From Seiridium cupressi (lineage: Eukaryota > Ascomycota > Sordariomycetes > Amphisphaeriales > Sporocadaceae), in contig JARVKI010000027.1 in assembly GCA_036674765.1 (NCBI GenBank), positions 124,001 through 188,000 on the forward strand: 64,000 bases of DNA, given 5' to 3'. The notes beneath the pieces are model-generated. The model worked only from the letters and a program-made list of their open reading frames with translations. It ran no database searches and was not told the origin of the DNA. Shown here piece by piece: positions 11,636-23,699 of the stretch (positions are counted from its first letter, which is position 1; each line of letters opens with the position of its first letter). The position numbers and the translations under genes are program-made.

Positions 11636-13113
11636 CAAAAATGTAGAACTACTGCACGTCGATACACACCGCCATCAATGGCGATCGTGGAGCTGTTTTG
11701 ACGGGTAAAACTGGGATTGGCGTTGTGTGCACTTTCATCACTCGTGGAGGCTGTCACTAGGTTGATCTAGGTTGAACTAGGTGTCAGCCACTCATTTCCA
11801 AGGAATACTTATACCTAGGATAATTCACGTCCAGAGATATATAGCTCATTTAGTCATATGGGCACTCTATACGCCAAGAGATCAGTCCCACTCTCCCTAA
11901 TCATATCATGGTCCCTTGCCATTGTCGACCATTGACAGAAATCCTCAGCGCAGCAGATTCCGTGGTGATCCTACCATGAGAATGTCCTACTCCCATACTT
12001 AGACAAGCTACACAAAGAACAATTGGAAACCGGAGCCTGTGAAGATGAGAAATTTCCGAGCGAATTACCCTTGTAGTTAGTCACGATCGGTTGCCACGGT
12101 TTTGGATGTGATGGAATGTCCACAAGAAAAGAGAGCGAACCTTGGCTGGAAAGCCTTTAGATGAAACCTCACTTCCCGTCATTTCCTTCACATGACATTG
12201 AACATCACCTACCATCGATGATAATGATACCAGTGAATAAGTCAAGTTGAGCACAGAGACAATTGACGTAACCGCAGCCTCTGAGCTTGAATTGAATATA
12301 CTATTTAGCATGCATTTGTAGTGTAGCGCGCATTCTCTTCAAGTTATGACGCTAGCAACAGTGTCCCACTGCTCAGGCGACACAAGTTGTAAAAGCCTAT
12401 CAAACAAGACAATAGACATCTGCTGAAGTACGTAGTTACAATGTGGTAGACGAATGCAGATACACAGCCGAATTGAGTGCAAGCGGCACCACCACCAGAC
12501 ATGCTAGAATACTAATGTAGGTGTATAGCCGCTAAACAACGGCCGAATTTCCGATAGACCACTCAGAATGGTTCACACAAGTCGTGGGCCACCCTAAAAC
12601 CCGATCTAGTGGATGGTTTGCAGGCAATAACGACCTTTAAGTTTAACAAGATAGATATCCACAACAAAAAGGATGCAAGTATTAAAAAAAACATATATAA
12701 TAATTTAAGCCTTATAAGAATCTTAACGCTTACTTTCAGCTTTATTTATCAATTAAGAAGGGTGTTGTTGTGGTTTTAAAACGAGGCAATTTTAGTGTAA
12801 TTAGGTGGTCCGATATGAAGTGGCCCACGTCTTGTGTGAACCTTTCTGCCACTGGCGCTGTTCCACTGATAAGATGTGGAATGCCGCCTTATCTCGCCCT
12901 AGACGTTGATCTGCTTGGGTCTTTCTGTGTCCGGACCGACACATTTACTCTTACACATTACCCAGGCAAAGGCCAAATTCTCAAAGCACATGCTTATGGG
13001 GAACGCCCTGGACAAGTGTACAGGGTGAGCGAAAACCATGGACGAAGCTGCCAGATGCAGTGTAGGCGCACATACGATAGGTCAGACTGAACTTCAGTAT
13101 CTTCGTTCAGACA
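11636..13113. other. Intergenic region, no gene seen
   Basis: About 1.5 kb without convincing coding signal. A 106-codon open frame at 12770-13090 on the plus strand shows no recognised features. An A-rich, T-rich tract lies near 12680-12760. Confidence 0.4.
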
Positions 13114-14715
13114 GTGATGATGATGAGCATCCAAAGACGAAAGACCACGACTGGTTGCATCGGGCGCAGGCTGCGACGCAAAACATGTGACGAATTGGAA
13201 CCTCAATGCGCGGCCTGCTCGCGAACTGGCATCTTGTGCCTCTTTCCAGAGCCCGGCAACGAGGAACATGCGCAAATTTTGCGGCGAACGAACTGCACTC
13301 GCAGACAGCCCATGCACCAAACAAGAAACCACCAGCGAGATCCAGAGAGCTCAGATTCGATGAGATCTGCACCTTCCTCCACCATAATCGATCTCTAGCA
13401 AGCGGACGAGCCCTAACGTCGCCGGTCTTTAGTTACGATCAACCCACTTCTGTCCCGGCGCCCTTGGACCCGCTCACGCTTCCAGGTAATGGTCGTTTGA
13501 GAAAGCCAGCTTCTCAGAGGCTATTATATCATTACGTATATCGCACGAACAAGGCAATGGCTACTTGCTGCGATATCGAGACTCCATTCCTTACTGAATC
13601 GATTCCTCTAGCTGCCGCCAACGAGCTGGTCTTGAATGTCATCCTTGCCTGCAGTAGCATCCACCTTTGCCGGCCTTTCCGGAACTCCAGCCTGTGAAGG
13701 GACTTGAATTCACCATGGTCAAGCGATCCAAGGTCAGGAATTTGACCTCACGCGACTCGTTCAGGGAAATATTGAGCATCTTGTTTCACTGACGATTGCT
13801 GCTGTCCTGCTCTGCATTGCCGAGGTTCGTTCTTTCGCTTAGGTTGGAGGATACTACAGCATTCGATACTGACACCCCAATAGACTTTCAGAGTCGGAGC
13901 TGGCGAGCAGGCCCTGCATCATCTCAAGGCAGCACGGTCTATGATCCGACAAACGTTGAAGCTTCCAGAGGAAAAGTTCAATCGTCGAATGAGGATGTTT
14001 CTAATGGAGCGTGCCACTTACATGATAACACTAGCGCATATAAGCATGGGTAAAGACTCTGATCAGTGGGTTTTGGATGACACGGCGGCACTTTATTTCA
14101 ACGATGCGCCTCGCACCGGCCAGGGCTGAGAACATAAGCTCCAGCCGTGTGCATGACCTGTTCTGGTCGATACCCCAGATTTCGGCCGTTGCCCATCGGA
14201 GATCAGATGAGATCCGATCAGGAGGATGTACTCAAAGGGACGACCGCCGAGTATAAGGAGCTCCTTGCGTCCGTTTCGTCCTGGAAACCAAATTCCGATG
14301 ACGACGTCTATAACTCATGCGGTAGAGTTTACCAACAAGCCCTGCTGGTGTGTCTAGCTTCTGTCTTCGAAGTACAGTCATCATCGACATCTGGGTACCA
14401 CCCAAGCATTCAAGTGATTTTCCACTGCACTGTCTCATTGAGCTATTAGACTCGGTGTCGCTCGATGCAACTATTACGATATCGTTGTGCTGGCCGCTAG
14501 CTATCTTTGAAGCTCGTGTGAGGACGCAGCCTGACCGAGTAGGTACTCATTGAGCACAAGCCTGATCGACTGGCTGCAGTATATGCTTCGCAAAGTATCA
14601 GGAACACCAAAGACCTACTCCTGAAATTGTGGAACTCGGCGCATCCACTAGCTTATAGCCCTTTAGAATTGAAGCAACTCATGAGGAAGGAGAACATCAC
14701 AGCATTATTTCTGTG
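13114..14715 (+). pseudogene. Zn2Cys6 transcription factor with fungal-specific domain, decayed
   Basis: The N-terminus (13140-13250) is a zinc binuclear cluster: TGCIGRRLRRKTCDELEPQC, then CAACSRTGILC. The second of the six expected Cys is Arg (CIGR instead of CxxC). Downstream pieces match the fungal transcription factor domain: RLLYHYVYRTNKAMATCC at about 13530, MRMFLMERATYMITLAHIS at about 13995, GRVYQQALLVCL near 14322, and the typical C-terminal WNSAHPLAYSPLELKQ ending with TGA at 14713-14715. One break (about 13828-13880) is a normal intron. Others, near 13400, 13700 and 14200 and between the last blocks, change frame without usable splice sites. It is therefore a pseudogene of a regulator, possibly of the neighbouring metabolite genes. 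Confidence 0.7.
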
Positions 14716-15837
14716 ACAGATGATGATCACTCAGCTCGAAATGCGTTGTTTCCTTTAGTGCACCCATATATACCAAATCACCCAGGCTTGAGACTGCAGG
14801 TCATGAATGCCCATTTCCGCTTTGAACGCTCAAATCGCTCAAATAAAAGCAGTGCGATAACTGACGAGCAGTTGGGCAAAACCCGTGTCTGAAGTCTCCA
14901 CTGAACTTCCCAGCGGCAGTCAACTGTAGAGCAGCTGGGACTACATTGTAGCGACCCACCAGCCTGCCAGCTAAGCCGTTGCCAGCGTTCGACACAAATG
15001 TGGGGTGGAAGAAATATCGTAATGTTCTCCACAAAATTAATATATCACTTTACCTTCTTGGTCTTGGTACAATGGCGTAGGTTCTGTCAGAATGTTGATC
15101 CAGCAACTCGGATATCCACTTTTACCACGTTGGCAGGGTTGGGCAGCCCAAATGAACAATGCGCAATGCCACCTCATTTCGGTGTGTCCAACTCTTTCTC
15201 ATTCAAGCCTGGCGCCCATCCCAATCACAGACACGTGGAGGATCCGGCACTAGCACAACCATGAACCCCGGCAGCCGGTTCCTGCGTCCGGGACTTCTTA
15301 ATTGCCTGTTGGCTGCGCTAGGCATGCAGATTGCAGATTCCTGACTGCAAGGTACCAGACTAACGGTGGCTTTCCCCTAGACTAATGTAGTCTGATTTTG
15401 TTTCTGCCCTGCGCCCCGCAGACTCCGGGCGGCGTCTTTGCAACCCCTGGGCCTCCGCCAAGAGAGGCGCGATGGCGCCGAGCCGGCGCTTGATCCTCTT
15501 GCTAATTTCTCTTCACTCGCTGACTACTTGTTTACCTGGTTGCGCCGCGCCGCTTGTCCTTCCTGTCCCTCTTTCAACATCCACGAGACTACACCAACTC
15601 AGCCGCGACTTGTGGCAGTTCATTCATTCTTTGCTCCCAGCGAGCTTCCATCCCATCCAACAGTCGCTCCTTGACAGAATCGCTCAGTCCAGCCCGGCGG
15701 GCGACTACAACAGATTCAATCCCCTCGTTTTGAGTGTAGTCTCGAGTTCCGAAAACCATAGATCATATACCCAGCACTAACACGAGTGCTACTAACCACA
15801 CCGTCAAATAAGCTTGACTCTCTCTCTTCAAGCACAA
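14716..15837. other. Intergenic region and 5' leader of the next gene
   Basis: No gene recognised. The last 300 bases are pyrimidine-rich and TC-rich (for example CTCTCTCTTCAAGCACA just before 15838), a common look for fungal promoters and leaders. Confidence 0.45.
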
Positions 15838-17150
15838 TGTACGGCTTCAACTACGTCACTCTCTTGGCCCTCGCGGCAGGCACCGCGGCTACAAGCGTCT
15901 CAACGACGCCACACGACTCTTACTCTTCTTCGGTCGGCGTGCTTGGCTGTAAGATTGACACCAATCGAGTAGCTTACTGGCCCGGCTCCGTCGACTGCAA
16001 CAACATCTGTATTAAACTAAGCTATGGAGATCGTTCCGTCAACCTTCTGCGAATTGACCAGTCCGGCGGCGCACATGATATCAGCTACGACGCCTGGGCG
16101 TACCTTCAGACGGGCGAGTCTGCCACCGTCGATGCCATTTCTGGCGGAGGCGTCGACATGGAGTACGAAGAGGTGGACGCATCTGAATGTGCCGACCTCA
16201 TCCTTACTGATGGCTCGAAGCTGCCCCTCAGTGCTTCCAATAGCATGAACTTTGTGACTAGCTGTCTGGCAGAGCCGGATAGCTGGGTTGCTCAGAATCA
16301 CGTCCTCTACAACATCTGCGATGCCATTTGTACCTTGGGTTACGACGAGACCTGCACACTCGACCTGGCAACCAGCAACCAGCCTAGCTGCGCACACACT
16401 CTGGGGCTCACTACCACGCTGACTTCGGCGCCAGTCCACAATATTGAGTACCAGTCTGGCAAGGTCGTCGTGGCCGGCAGTGGGGCAGTTGCGAGCGGCT
16501 ATTCCTATGCTGAAGCTGGCGCTGATTCGGAAACCGAGGCAACAAGCTTTGCTACACCAGCTGCCAGCATCCCGACGACTTCAGTCGACGCTGTCTTTCT
16601 GGAGGTAGCGACCAGCAGCTCGACCTCTGTTCAAGAGTACAGCACTGCGAAGTTAGTGACCAGCAGCTCGACTTCTGTCCAAGAGTACAGCACTGCAGAG
16701 TTGGTGACCAGCAGCTCGACTTCCGTTCAGGAATACAACACTGCCCCTGCCACAACGACATCAGCTTCCACGACTTCAACTTTTGTCCCCGCCTCCAGCA
16801 TCCAAAGCACCACTGCAGCACAGACTTCAAAGCTTCTTGCGAGCTCATCTGCCACTACACTTATCTCGTCAGTTCAATCCTATACGGCAACTAGTACTGG
16901 TTCTTTCGCCACAAGCACCGTATCGGCGAGCACAAACGGCTCGAGCACCCTTTTGGTCGCAACCCGATCTTCTAGTCGAAGCAGTCCGAGCAGCACTTCC
17001 AGCAGCACCTCCAGGAGCAGCTCCTCCAGCAGCAGCTCTGCTGCCACAAGCACTAGCCAACCATCGGCTTCTGGCAACTCCAAGATCCGTATCCCGGTCT
17101 CGGCATTGTTGTCAAGTCTCGCCATTTACCTGCTTACGAGCGCGCTATAG
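15838..17150 (+). CDS. Secreted GPI-anchored Ser/Thr-rich cell-wall protein
   Basis: Single-exon gene of about 437 residues from ATG 15838. An upstream in-frame ATG at 15786 would put 17 polar residues before the signal peptide, so I prefer the second. A signal peptide (MYGFNYVTLLALAAGTAATS) leads into a Cys-containing N-terminal domain of about 190 residues (GVLGCKIDTNRVAYWP, CNNICIKLSYGDRSVNLLRI, GGAHDISYDAWAYL). I recognise this as a recurring but uncharacterised fungal secreted domain. A long Ser/Thr-rich stalk follows, carrying three 16-residue tandem repeats of the type SSSTSVQEYSTAxLVT. The C-terminus (IPVSALLSSLAIYLLTSAL after Ser/Gly/Asn) is a GPI-attachment signal. It is likely displayed on the cell wall or plasma membrane. 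Confidence 0.85.
16610..16753 (+). repeat. 48-bp tandem repeat, three units, inside the Ser/Thr-rich protein
   Basis: Three consecutive 48-base units begin GACCAGCAGCTCGAC at 16610, 16658 and 16706. The first two are nearly identical; the third diverges at its end. They encode a 16-residue Ser-rich unit. Such in-frame minisatellites expand and contract and change the length of wall-protein stalks. Confidence 0.9.
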
Positions 17151-18423
17151 TTTAGCAATAGACAGCAACAGTTCACGATGTTTATGTTTCGGGGCATGGA
17201 ATCTCAAATGAAAATGTGAAATCTGATGTAAATATTAATGACGTAGATGTACAATAAGTCTGCCATGTCAGTAAGCTGGCCACACCCAAGACTTAGTCTG
17301 CCACGCGCTGTAACGTCCCTTAAACTATCTCACAAAACTGTATTAGCGGTAAACTTTCTCAGCGCCATATTGGACATGAAAAGTAAATACTCACAGAATT
17401 AGAAGAGGATAAAGTAGCGAAGTGGCTTACATTTAGGTGCTGCGACGAAGCTCTTACAGTATATAATTCGACTTTTCCATCCTAACTTTCATGTTAAAAA
17501 GCCACGATTCGTTTCGTGGCTGCCGTAGAAGGGGGATTTATACAACATCGGCATACTGATCGGTACCTTTCGATGGAAAGGACCACGAATCCGGCTAGCG
17601 TCAAGGCAGGGCTCCCCTGTCTGTGGTTGACATACGTGTGGCGGTACCGATATCTATCCGTCAATCCCTAAACAAAACCGCCGACCAATGTCAGCGTGCC
17701 AAGGCAAGTGGTCTGCTGGTGCGGGGTTGCTGCCTGCGGGGCTGAGCTTGTGGCTGTTCAAGTCCGCGCCGCAGGTTATGTAATGCACGTACATTCAGCT
17801 CCTGAATGAAGAATAGCGGTGCCGATTTCCATGTCCAAAGGCCTGCTTTACCCCGGAGATCGAAATAAGATTGCAGTCTGCCTAATGAAACTGGAGGCAC
17901 CCGTCTGACCCACTATAAGGCGGACTAGACGCGGTGGGGCAACGCCAACCCACGAGATAACACCAGATAGCACTACTTGGTGGTCCAGGTCCCAGGATTT
18001 TAACAGTACTTGTAGATTACATCTGAGAGTGAGTGCACAAGTCCTTATTAGATAATGAAAGTTATGTCCTTGGTCGTATCTGTTATTAGGACTCTAATTG
18101 TCATGCTAGGTAGGCATAACTACGTGGTTCTGCGAGCGACAGTGCATGGACGTCTTCAAAACGCGAGTACATAACGCGTTCGGAGGTGCTACGGTCGCGT
18201 CATTGGGTCTGGGTGGCAGAACGCCACATTTGAACTCGCTCCTGCAGATTTGGTCGTCGGGCACAAATGCACTTTGCCTGGCCGAGCCAAGGCAGACAGT
18301 AAGGCTGACAACAGCAGCATAGTAGAGTGGTAGACTTTTTAAACGGACCGTTTTGTCTTCGTCCTTTACTTTACAATTCCCCCTTAGCTTTAGCTGTGCT
18401 TTCGCGACGCTAATATTACAGGC
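17151..18423. other. Intergenic region upstream of the NLR gene
   Basis: About 1.3 kb with no recognised gene. It presumably contains the terminator of the wall protein and the promoter of the NACHT/ankyrin gene. A small open frame at 17691-17900 on the minus strand is not convincing. Confidence 0.45.
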
Positions 18424-21203
18424 ATGACAGATCCACTATCTGTGGCTGGATCCGCGGTGGGGATCATCTCGCTCGGCATCCAGGTAGCGCAGTCATTACA
18501 CGACTACTATACCTCTATTCAGTCCCAATACTCCGATATTACTCACACCATACGCAAACTTAAGAGTTTGCAGGAGTTACTCGACCGCTTGAAAGGCCAA
18601 GTCCAAGACCGCCGATTTCGAGCCGATGAGAAAGACCTGATCAAGAAGATTGAGGATAGTATTACCGCAAGCGAGGAATCAATCCAGGAACTTCATGACG
18701 AAGCGGAAAAGTTTAAAAGGACTCCGGTTGATTCTGTTCGGTCCGCTCTCAAAAAGGCGACCCGCAAAGCCGCGTACCCTATCCGGAGGAGCACGTTGGA
18801 AAAGCTAGACGAAGATGTCGACGACATCGTTGATCAACTGAAATTAGCCCTGCAGCTGTTACAACAAGAAGACATTCACCGTGTCCAGAACAACGTCGAA
18901 GATATCAAGGCGCTCCTGCAGCTAGTCAGGAGCTCTCAAATCTCTTCCGAAGTCCAAGACTGGCTCAAAGCCCCCGATGCTACGATCAACTTCAACGAGG
19001 CCTGCAAGAAGAGGCATCCGCGTACCGGTCTCTGGCTTGTCGAAAGTCCCACCTTTACGTCCTGGCTCAAAACCCCCAACTCCTTCCTATGGCTAAGAGG
19101 CTTCGCCGGGTGCGGTAAATCTGTGCTGTGTTCTACTGCAATTCAGCATACCTCCCGCCATCGGAGCTCTGGTCTCAATATTGGTGTCGCCTTTTTCTTC
19201 TTCACCTTTAACGACGAGGGCAAACAGGACTCCTCTGCCCTTCTCCGAGCGCTCGTGTTGCAATTGTCAGCCCAGCTTGGTAGTCATACTGAACTAACGC
19301 GCCTGCATGAGAGCTACCGCCATGCTACACCGCCAGACGAGGCCTTGCTAGGATGTCTTCATCAGCTCGTCAAAGCATTCCGCGACGTCTATATCTTGGT
19401 AGATGCGCTAGACGAAAGCCCGCAGGAAGAGCACCGGGAAAGGATGCTTGAAGTCTTGGCAGATATTCGAGTATGGGAAGAACCTGGGTTGCATCTTCTC
19501 GTTACAAGCCGAGACGAAGTCGACATTCGCGATGGTCTTGACGCAATCACCGAGGAGATCATAGAGATGAAGAATTTAGGCGTCGACCGAGATATTGCTG
19601 ATTTTATTTCACAACATCTACGAAAAGACCTTCAACTTAGGAAATGGGAAAAATATCACGATCGAATCGAGAAAGCGCTAACACAAAAGGCCAAAGGAGT
19701 GTAAGAGCCATATCGGATTACTTTATATAATGGCTAACGTTTTGCAGCTTCCGTTGGGTGGAGTGTCAATTTAAGGCACTTGTGAAATGTCCACGAAGCG
19801 AACAATATCTCGAAAAGCTACTCCAGTCCTTACCAGATACGCTAGACGGCACATACGCGCGAATGCTTCGCCAAATTCCGGCCTTCGCACGAGAATATGC
19901 ACAGCAACTGCTCCAAACCCTCTGCTGTGCTATCCGACCACTCACTATTCTCGAGCTTATTGATGCTTTAGCCGTGGAAATTGGCGAGACAGGTGTCTTT
20001 AACAAGAAGCGTAAACTCGAAGATCTCGAAGATATCCAGAAACTCTGTCCAGGTTTTACAGAGGTTGATCAGGACGATAAAACCCGACAGACGACAATAC
20101 GTCTTGCTCATTTCTCTGTCCAAGAATACCTTCAATCAGACAGGATAACGAACAGTCAAGACATTATGGCATTCCACATAAAAAAGCAAGGCTCTCATAT
20201 ACATATGACTCGTATCTGCTTAACCCTGCTACTCGAACCCCAAGTAAGACAGCTAGGAGATCCTATCAAAATCGAAAAGGAGTACCCGCTTGCGAAGTAC
20301 GCCGCGCGATACTGGCCAGAACACCTTCAACAAGGGAGCTCAGACAGTCGAGTTAAGGCACAACTTCTACAACTTTTCCAGGATACGGACGAGGGTTTCA
20401 AGTCATGGGTTCGTATCTGGAATATTGATGACTCGGATGGTGAGATACGGGGTGAAATACTATCTCCTGTATATTACGCTGCATTGTTAGGGCTTACCTC
20501 AACTCTAACCGAGCTATTACAAGAGCATAACCCATACCTGAGAGTAGTGCTCATTAGCGCTACTCTGCCTGAGATAATTAACGCTAAAGGCGGATATTAC
20601 GGGACGGCACTACAAGCAGCGGCATCGGGGGGCCACAAAGAAATCGTGGAACTGCTGCTTGAGAAGGGCGCGGACGTGAACATCCAAGGCGGAGGTTACG
20701 GGACGGCATTACAAGCAGCGGCATCGGGGGGCCACAAAGAAATCGTGGAACTGCTGCTCGAGAAGGGCGCGGGCGTGAACATCCAAGGCGAATATTACGG
20801 GACGGCACTACAAGCAGCGGCATCTAAAGGCCACAAAGAAATCGTGGAACTGCTGCTCGAGAAGGGTGCGGACGTGAACATCCAAGGCGGATATTACGGG
20901 ACGGCATTACAAGCAGCGGCATCTGAAGCCAACAAAGAGATGGTAGAACTGCTGCTCGAGAAGGGCGCGGACGTGAACATCCACGGCGGAGGTTACGGGA
21001 CGGCACTAGGAGCAGCGGCATCGGGGGGCCACAAGGACATGGTAGAACTGCTGCTCGAGAAGGGCGCGGACGTGAACATCCAAGGCGGATATTACGGGAC
21101 GGCACTAGGAGCAGCGGCATTAAAAGGCCACAAGGAGATCGTGGAACTGCTACTTAAGAAAGGCGCGGACGGCAGGATAGCACTACAAGCTGAGTTACTT
21201 TAA
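18424..21203 (+). CDS. Fungal NLR: HeLo-like N-terminal domain, NACHT, ankyrin repeats
   Basis: Two exons (18424-19700 and 19748-21203; 47-base intron, GTAAGA...GCAG) encode 910 residues. Residues 1 to about 200 (MTDPLSVAGSAVGIISLG..., helical) match the HeLo-like domain found at the N-terminus of fungal STAND proteins, a membrane-targeting cell-death type. The NACHT ATPase follows: Walker A GFAGCGKS at 226-233, Walker B YILVDALDE at 323-331, then LLVTSRDE. A winged-helix-like region precedes six C-terminal ankyrin repeats of 33 residues. Such proteins sense non-self through their repeats and trigger incompatibility or defence. No stop or frameshift is seen, so it is probably functional, in contrast with its neighbours. 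The ankyrin units are almost identical at DNA level, a sign of recent homogenisation or expansion. The last repeat is clipped (GADGRIALQAELL). Confidence 0.93.
20587..21180 (+). repeat. 99-bp ankyrin-coding tandem repeat, six units
   Basis: Six units of 99 bases, each encoding a variation of YGTALQAAASGGHKEIVELL plus LEKGADVNIQG. Differences cluster at a few codons, such as GGH/KGH/EAN and the residues before YGTAL. This pattern of constant scaffold with variable positions is known from fungal incompatibility repeats. Confidence 0.93.
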
Positions 21204-21565
21204 CAGAATACTTTGAACTTATCCTTTTATACCCGTTATATATACGTAACAGGGTTTTAAAGTGCTTATAAAGTGGATTATAACGTAATTTAATTATTTA
21301 ATCGAAAGGTAAAATAACGGTAATCCGCTTAAGAGACTTTATTATTTCGATTACGTCTTTAAGAAATAGTCCTGTACCGCTTAGTTAAAGCAAAGAGTAC
21401 GAGCGAAGACCTAACGGCGCTCGGTTATTATTATTAATATTTAGCTCGGTGTAATTATAACATTACAGCGAGACATTTATAATTATAACCGCTATAAAAG
21501 GTATTATTTTAATAAAACTTTAATTGGTAGCATTATCGTAGTTTCTACCCGAAGCGAATATCACG
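21204..21565. other. AT-rich, TpA-rich stretch
   Basis: Immediately downstream of the NLR gene the sequence becomes strongly AT-rich with many TA dinucleotides. This looks like a mutated repeat (RIP-like), but no parent element can be recognised. Confidence 0.4.
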
Positions 21566-21841
21566 CTATAACTTTAAGTCCAAGTCTACTGTTATGTTAT
21601 TGCGAGAAGGCTCGTTCTTAAACTCTATTATAGCTTTTATACGTTCCATAACGGTATCCCCAAGCCTGTCAAACACGCCAGCCAACTTCTGTCTGATACG
21701 ACTCAGTGATTCTTGCTCTAACATCTTATCGCGACCGTAGTCGGCAGAAGCCTCAGAGTAGAGGTCCGAGTCGCTATCCTCGGCCGAGCCAAACGTGTGA
21801 ATGTGTTCAAACCGTTCTAAAAGGCTGGACAGGGCAGCCAT
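21566..21841 (-). CDS. Small acidic hypothetical protein
   Basis: A 91-codon frame with ATG and stop encodes a mostly helical, charged peptide (LSRIRQKLAGVFDRLGDTV). I recognise no family. It may be the tail of a decayed gene of this island or not a gene at all. Confidence 0.22.
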   Translation of the reverse strand: MAALSSLLERFEHIHTFGSAEDSDSDLYSEASADYGRDKMLEQESLSRIRQKLAGVFDRLGDTVMERIKAIIEFKNEPSRNNITVDLDLKL

Positions 21842-22748
21842 CTCAATGGGGGTAGGGCCGTAATTATCGTTCTAAGAACTTATCGTAGCGCGCGCAGAGC
21901 GGAGGCTTCTCTTGGGAAGCCGAAGCTTGCCATCCTCAAATAAGCCGATAGTTGGGATGTCGAAGACAACGCTTAAGGCATTCTCTACCCATGCCAGTGA
22001 CGTAAGCACTCTCAGGATCGCGGGAAACTCTTCGGCGAAGGAAGGCAGTAGCGTTGCACTAATCCCATAGGTGAGCTATTGAAATCAAACACGAAAAATG
22101 CACCCACGCAGGCTTCCACGGAGTCAAGCAGACGACAATATCCTCCTAAGACGTGACGTAGATGACTGTGGCTACGTAATTGTAAATTTTGAGGATCCGC
22201 ACAGCGGGCTGCTCATCTGCTGCTTATATCTGGTAACATGCGACATTGCGCTCGCCAATCATGATTCCAAGCCTGGGTATCATAGTAAATCCGACTGGGA
22301 GTTTGGTCAGTGTAGATTTGAGGAAGAGGTGTTTGGATGCTTGCAGCTTTATTTGATTGTAAGGATGAACTCCGCGAACCCCTCCATTGCCTAAGCAGAG
22401 ATTGCCCCACCACGGTGCTGACTGAACTTGGGCCACGGCAGCTTCAGCATGCCCGGCACTGAATCAGAACAAATGGGCCAGAAGGGATATTTGGCTCTAC
22501 TACAAAATCTATGTTGGGAAAATATAGTATATTATCTACCGCCCTTTAAAAGCACAACATTTTTACCTATTTGTCTGTAACGTGCTGCTTCTAATTTACA
22601 TTTAATTGTTTGGATTTGTAGTTGATAGAATGTTGGAAGGAGCGCCAGTACACGGGCCCTCTAGCGCGCTCGCGTTAAATATGGCTCGCCTGTCGACATC
22701 GTTGTTTGGCATTCGCCGACTCTGTGGACCAGCTCATACCAGGTCACA
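21842..22748. other. Unassigned stretch
   Basis: Open frames up to 98 codons occur on both strands, but none has recognisable features. Confidence 0.35.
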
Positions 22749-23038
22749 ATGGACGACAATATCGTCAAATTGGGGAAGCTGCTGGATAAAGCAAATGCTC
22801 GTGTTTCGGAGGTCGAGAATCGTGCAGCAGACGAGCAACGACGACGTCAAGAAGCCGAGGACCGCGCATCAAAAGAGCAAAGGCAACGTGAGGATGCTGA
22901 AAGGTTGTCACAACTACAAAATCTTCTTCAATATTCCAAAGCCTGTCACCCACCCAGCCTTGCGCTTAAAATAGTGATTGGCCGCTCCTTAACGACATAA
23001 GGCCCGTTGCCACACCCGCTGGCCGCAAGCTGAAAAGA
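22749..23038 (+). pseudogene. N-terminal fragment of a coiled-coil fungal protein
   Basis: The frame begins MDDNIVKLGKLLDKANARV and continues as an Arg/Glu/Ala-rich coiled coil (repeated EQRRRQEAEDR-type blocks), then HPPSLALKIVIGRSLTT and a stop. The next residues of the same protein type (PAGRKLKRLKENE) are found directly downstream in another frame. I associate this layout (charged coiled coil followed by a conserved SLTT segment) with large, uncharacterised fungal proteins. Only the first 90-100 residues remain, frameshifted near 23000. Confidence 0.5.
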
Positions 23039-23699
23039 CTAAAAGAGAATGAATGAAGGACGCTGATTTCGCTAGGCACTGTATGATCCGCCGCAGTCAG
23101 TCTAAAGAAAGATCAGAGCCTCTAGATACAGTCTCACGTGCTGTTGGCTCTACAGCTACATGCTCACCAGCCACATACTGGGGGATCCCTTGCTACCTAG
23201 CGTCTCACGCTAGCCGGAATCGTGGCCCTTTTTATAAAAAGGTACCGATCGGTATGCCGATCTTGTATGAATCGCCTTTCTACGGCAGCCACAGAATTGA
23301 TCATGGCTTTCTAATGCGATAGTGAGGACGGAGGAGTCAGAAACTGTTCTGTAATGACTATTCTGAGTAGCGAGAGCTCTGTGGGTAGGGTTGTGTTGGA
23401 TAGGTCTTGTGCTGCAACGGAAAAATAATGTTCTCAACCTATACGATCACGCGACGGCCCCTACGTAATTTTTGCTTAGGCTAGGGCCTAAGGCTTTCAG
23501 ATAGCCAACAAATAGGATTTACGCAAATTTAAGCCATCACATTTTGTCGGGACGAGGTGGAGGTTGTGATGAGCACGAAGTATCGGCATTTTGGCTCGCC
23601 ACGCAAGGTGGCTCGCTACGCAGGGACGGACGTTAGTGCATGTAGTATTGCCACAAGATGGTGAGAACGATACTTACTGGTCGCCCTTCTCCCTAAAGG

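Noticed and set aside
15472..15780. 102-codon frame with hydrophobic start on the plus strand
   Set aside because: It could pass for a signal peptide, but the region is a CT-rich leader of the GPI-protein gene and no domain follows.
16552..16848. 98-codon minus-strand frame with repeated CCSWSL-type units
   Set aside because: It is the antisense shadow of the 48-base repeats of the Ser/Thr-rich wall protein.
20584..21120. Minus-strand repeated Pro/Arg-rich frames
   Set aside because: They are the antisense shadow of the ankyrin-coding repeats.
20587..21180. Regular 99-base spacing considered as a CRISPR-like array
   Set aside because: The units are contiguous, protein-coding ankyrin repeats without spacers, in a eukaryotic gene.
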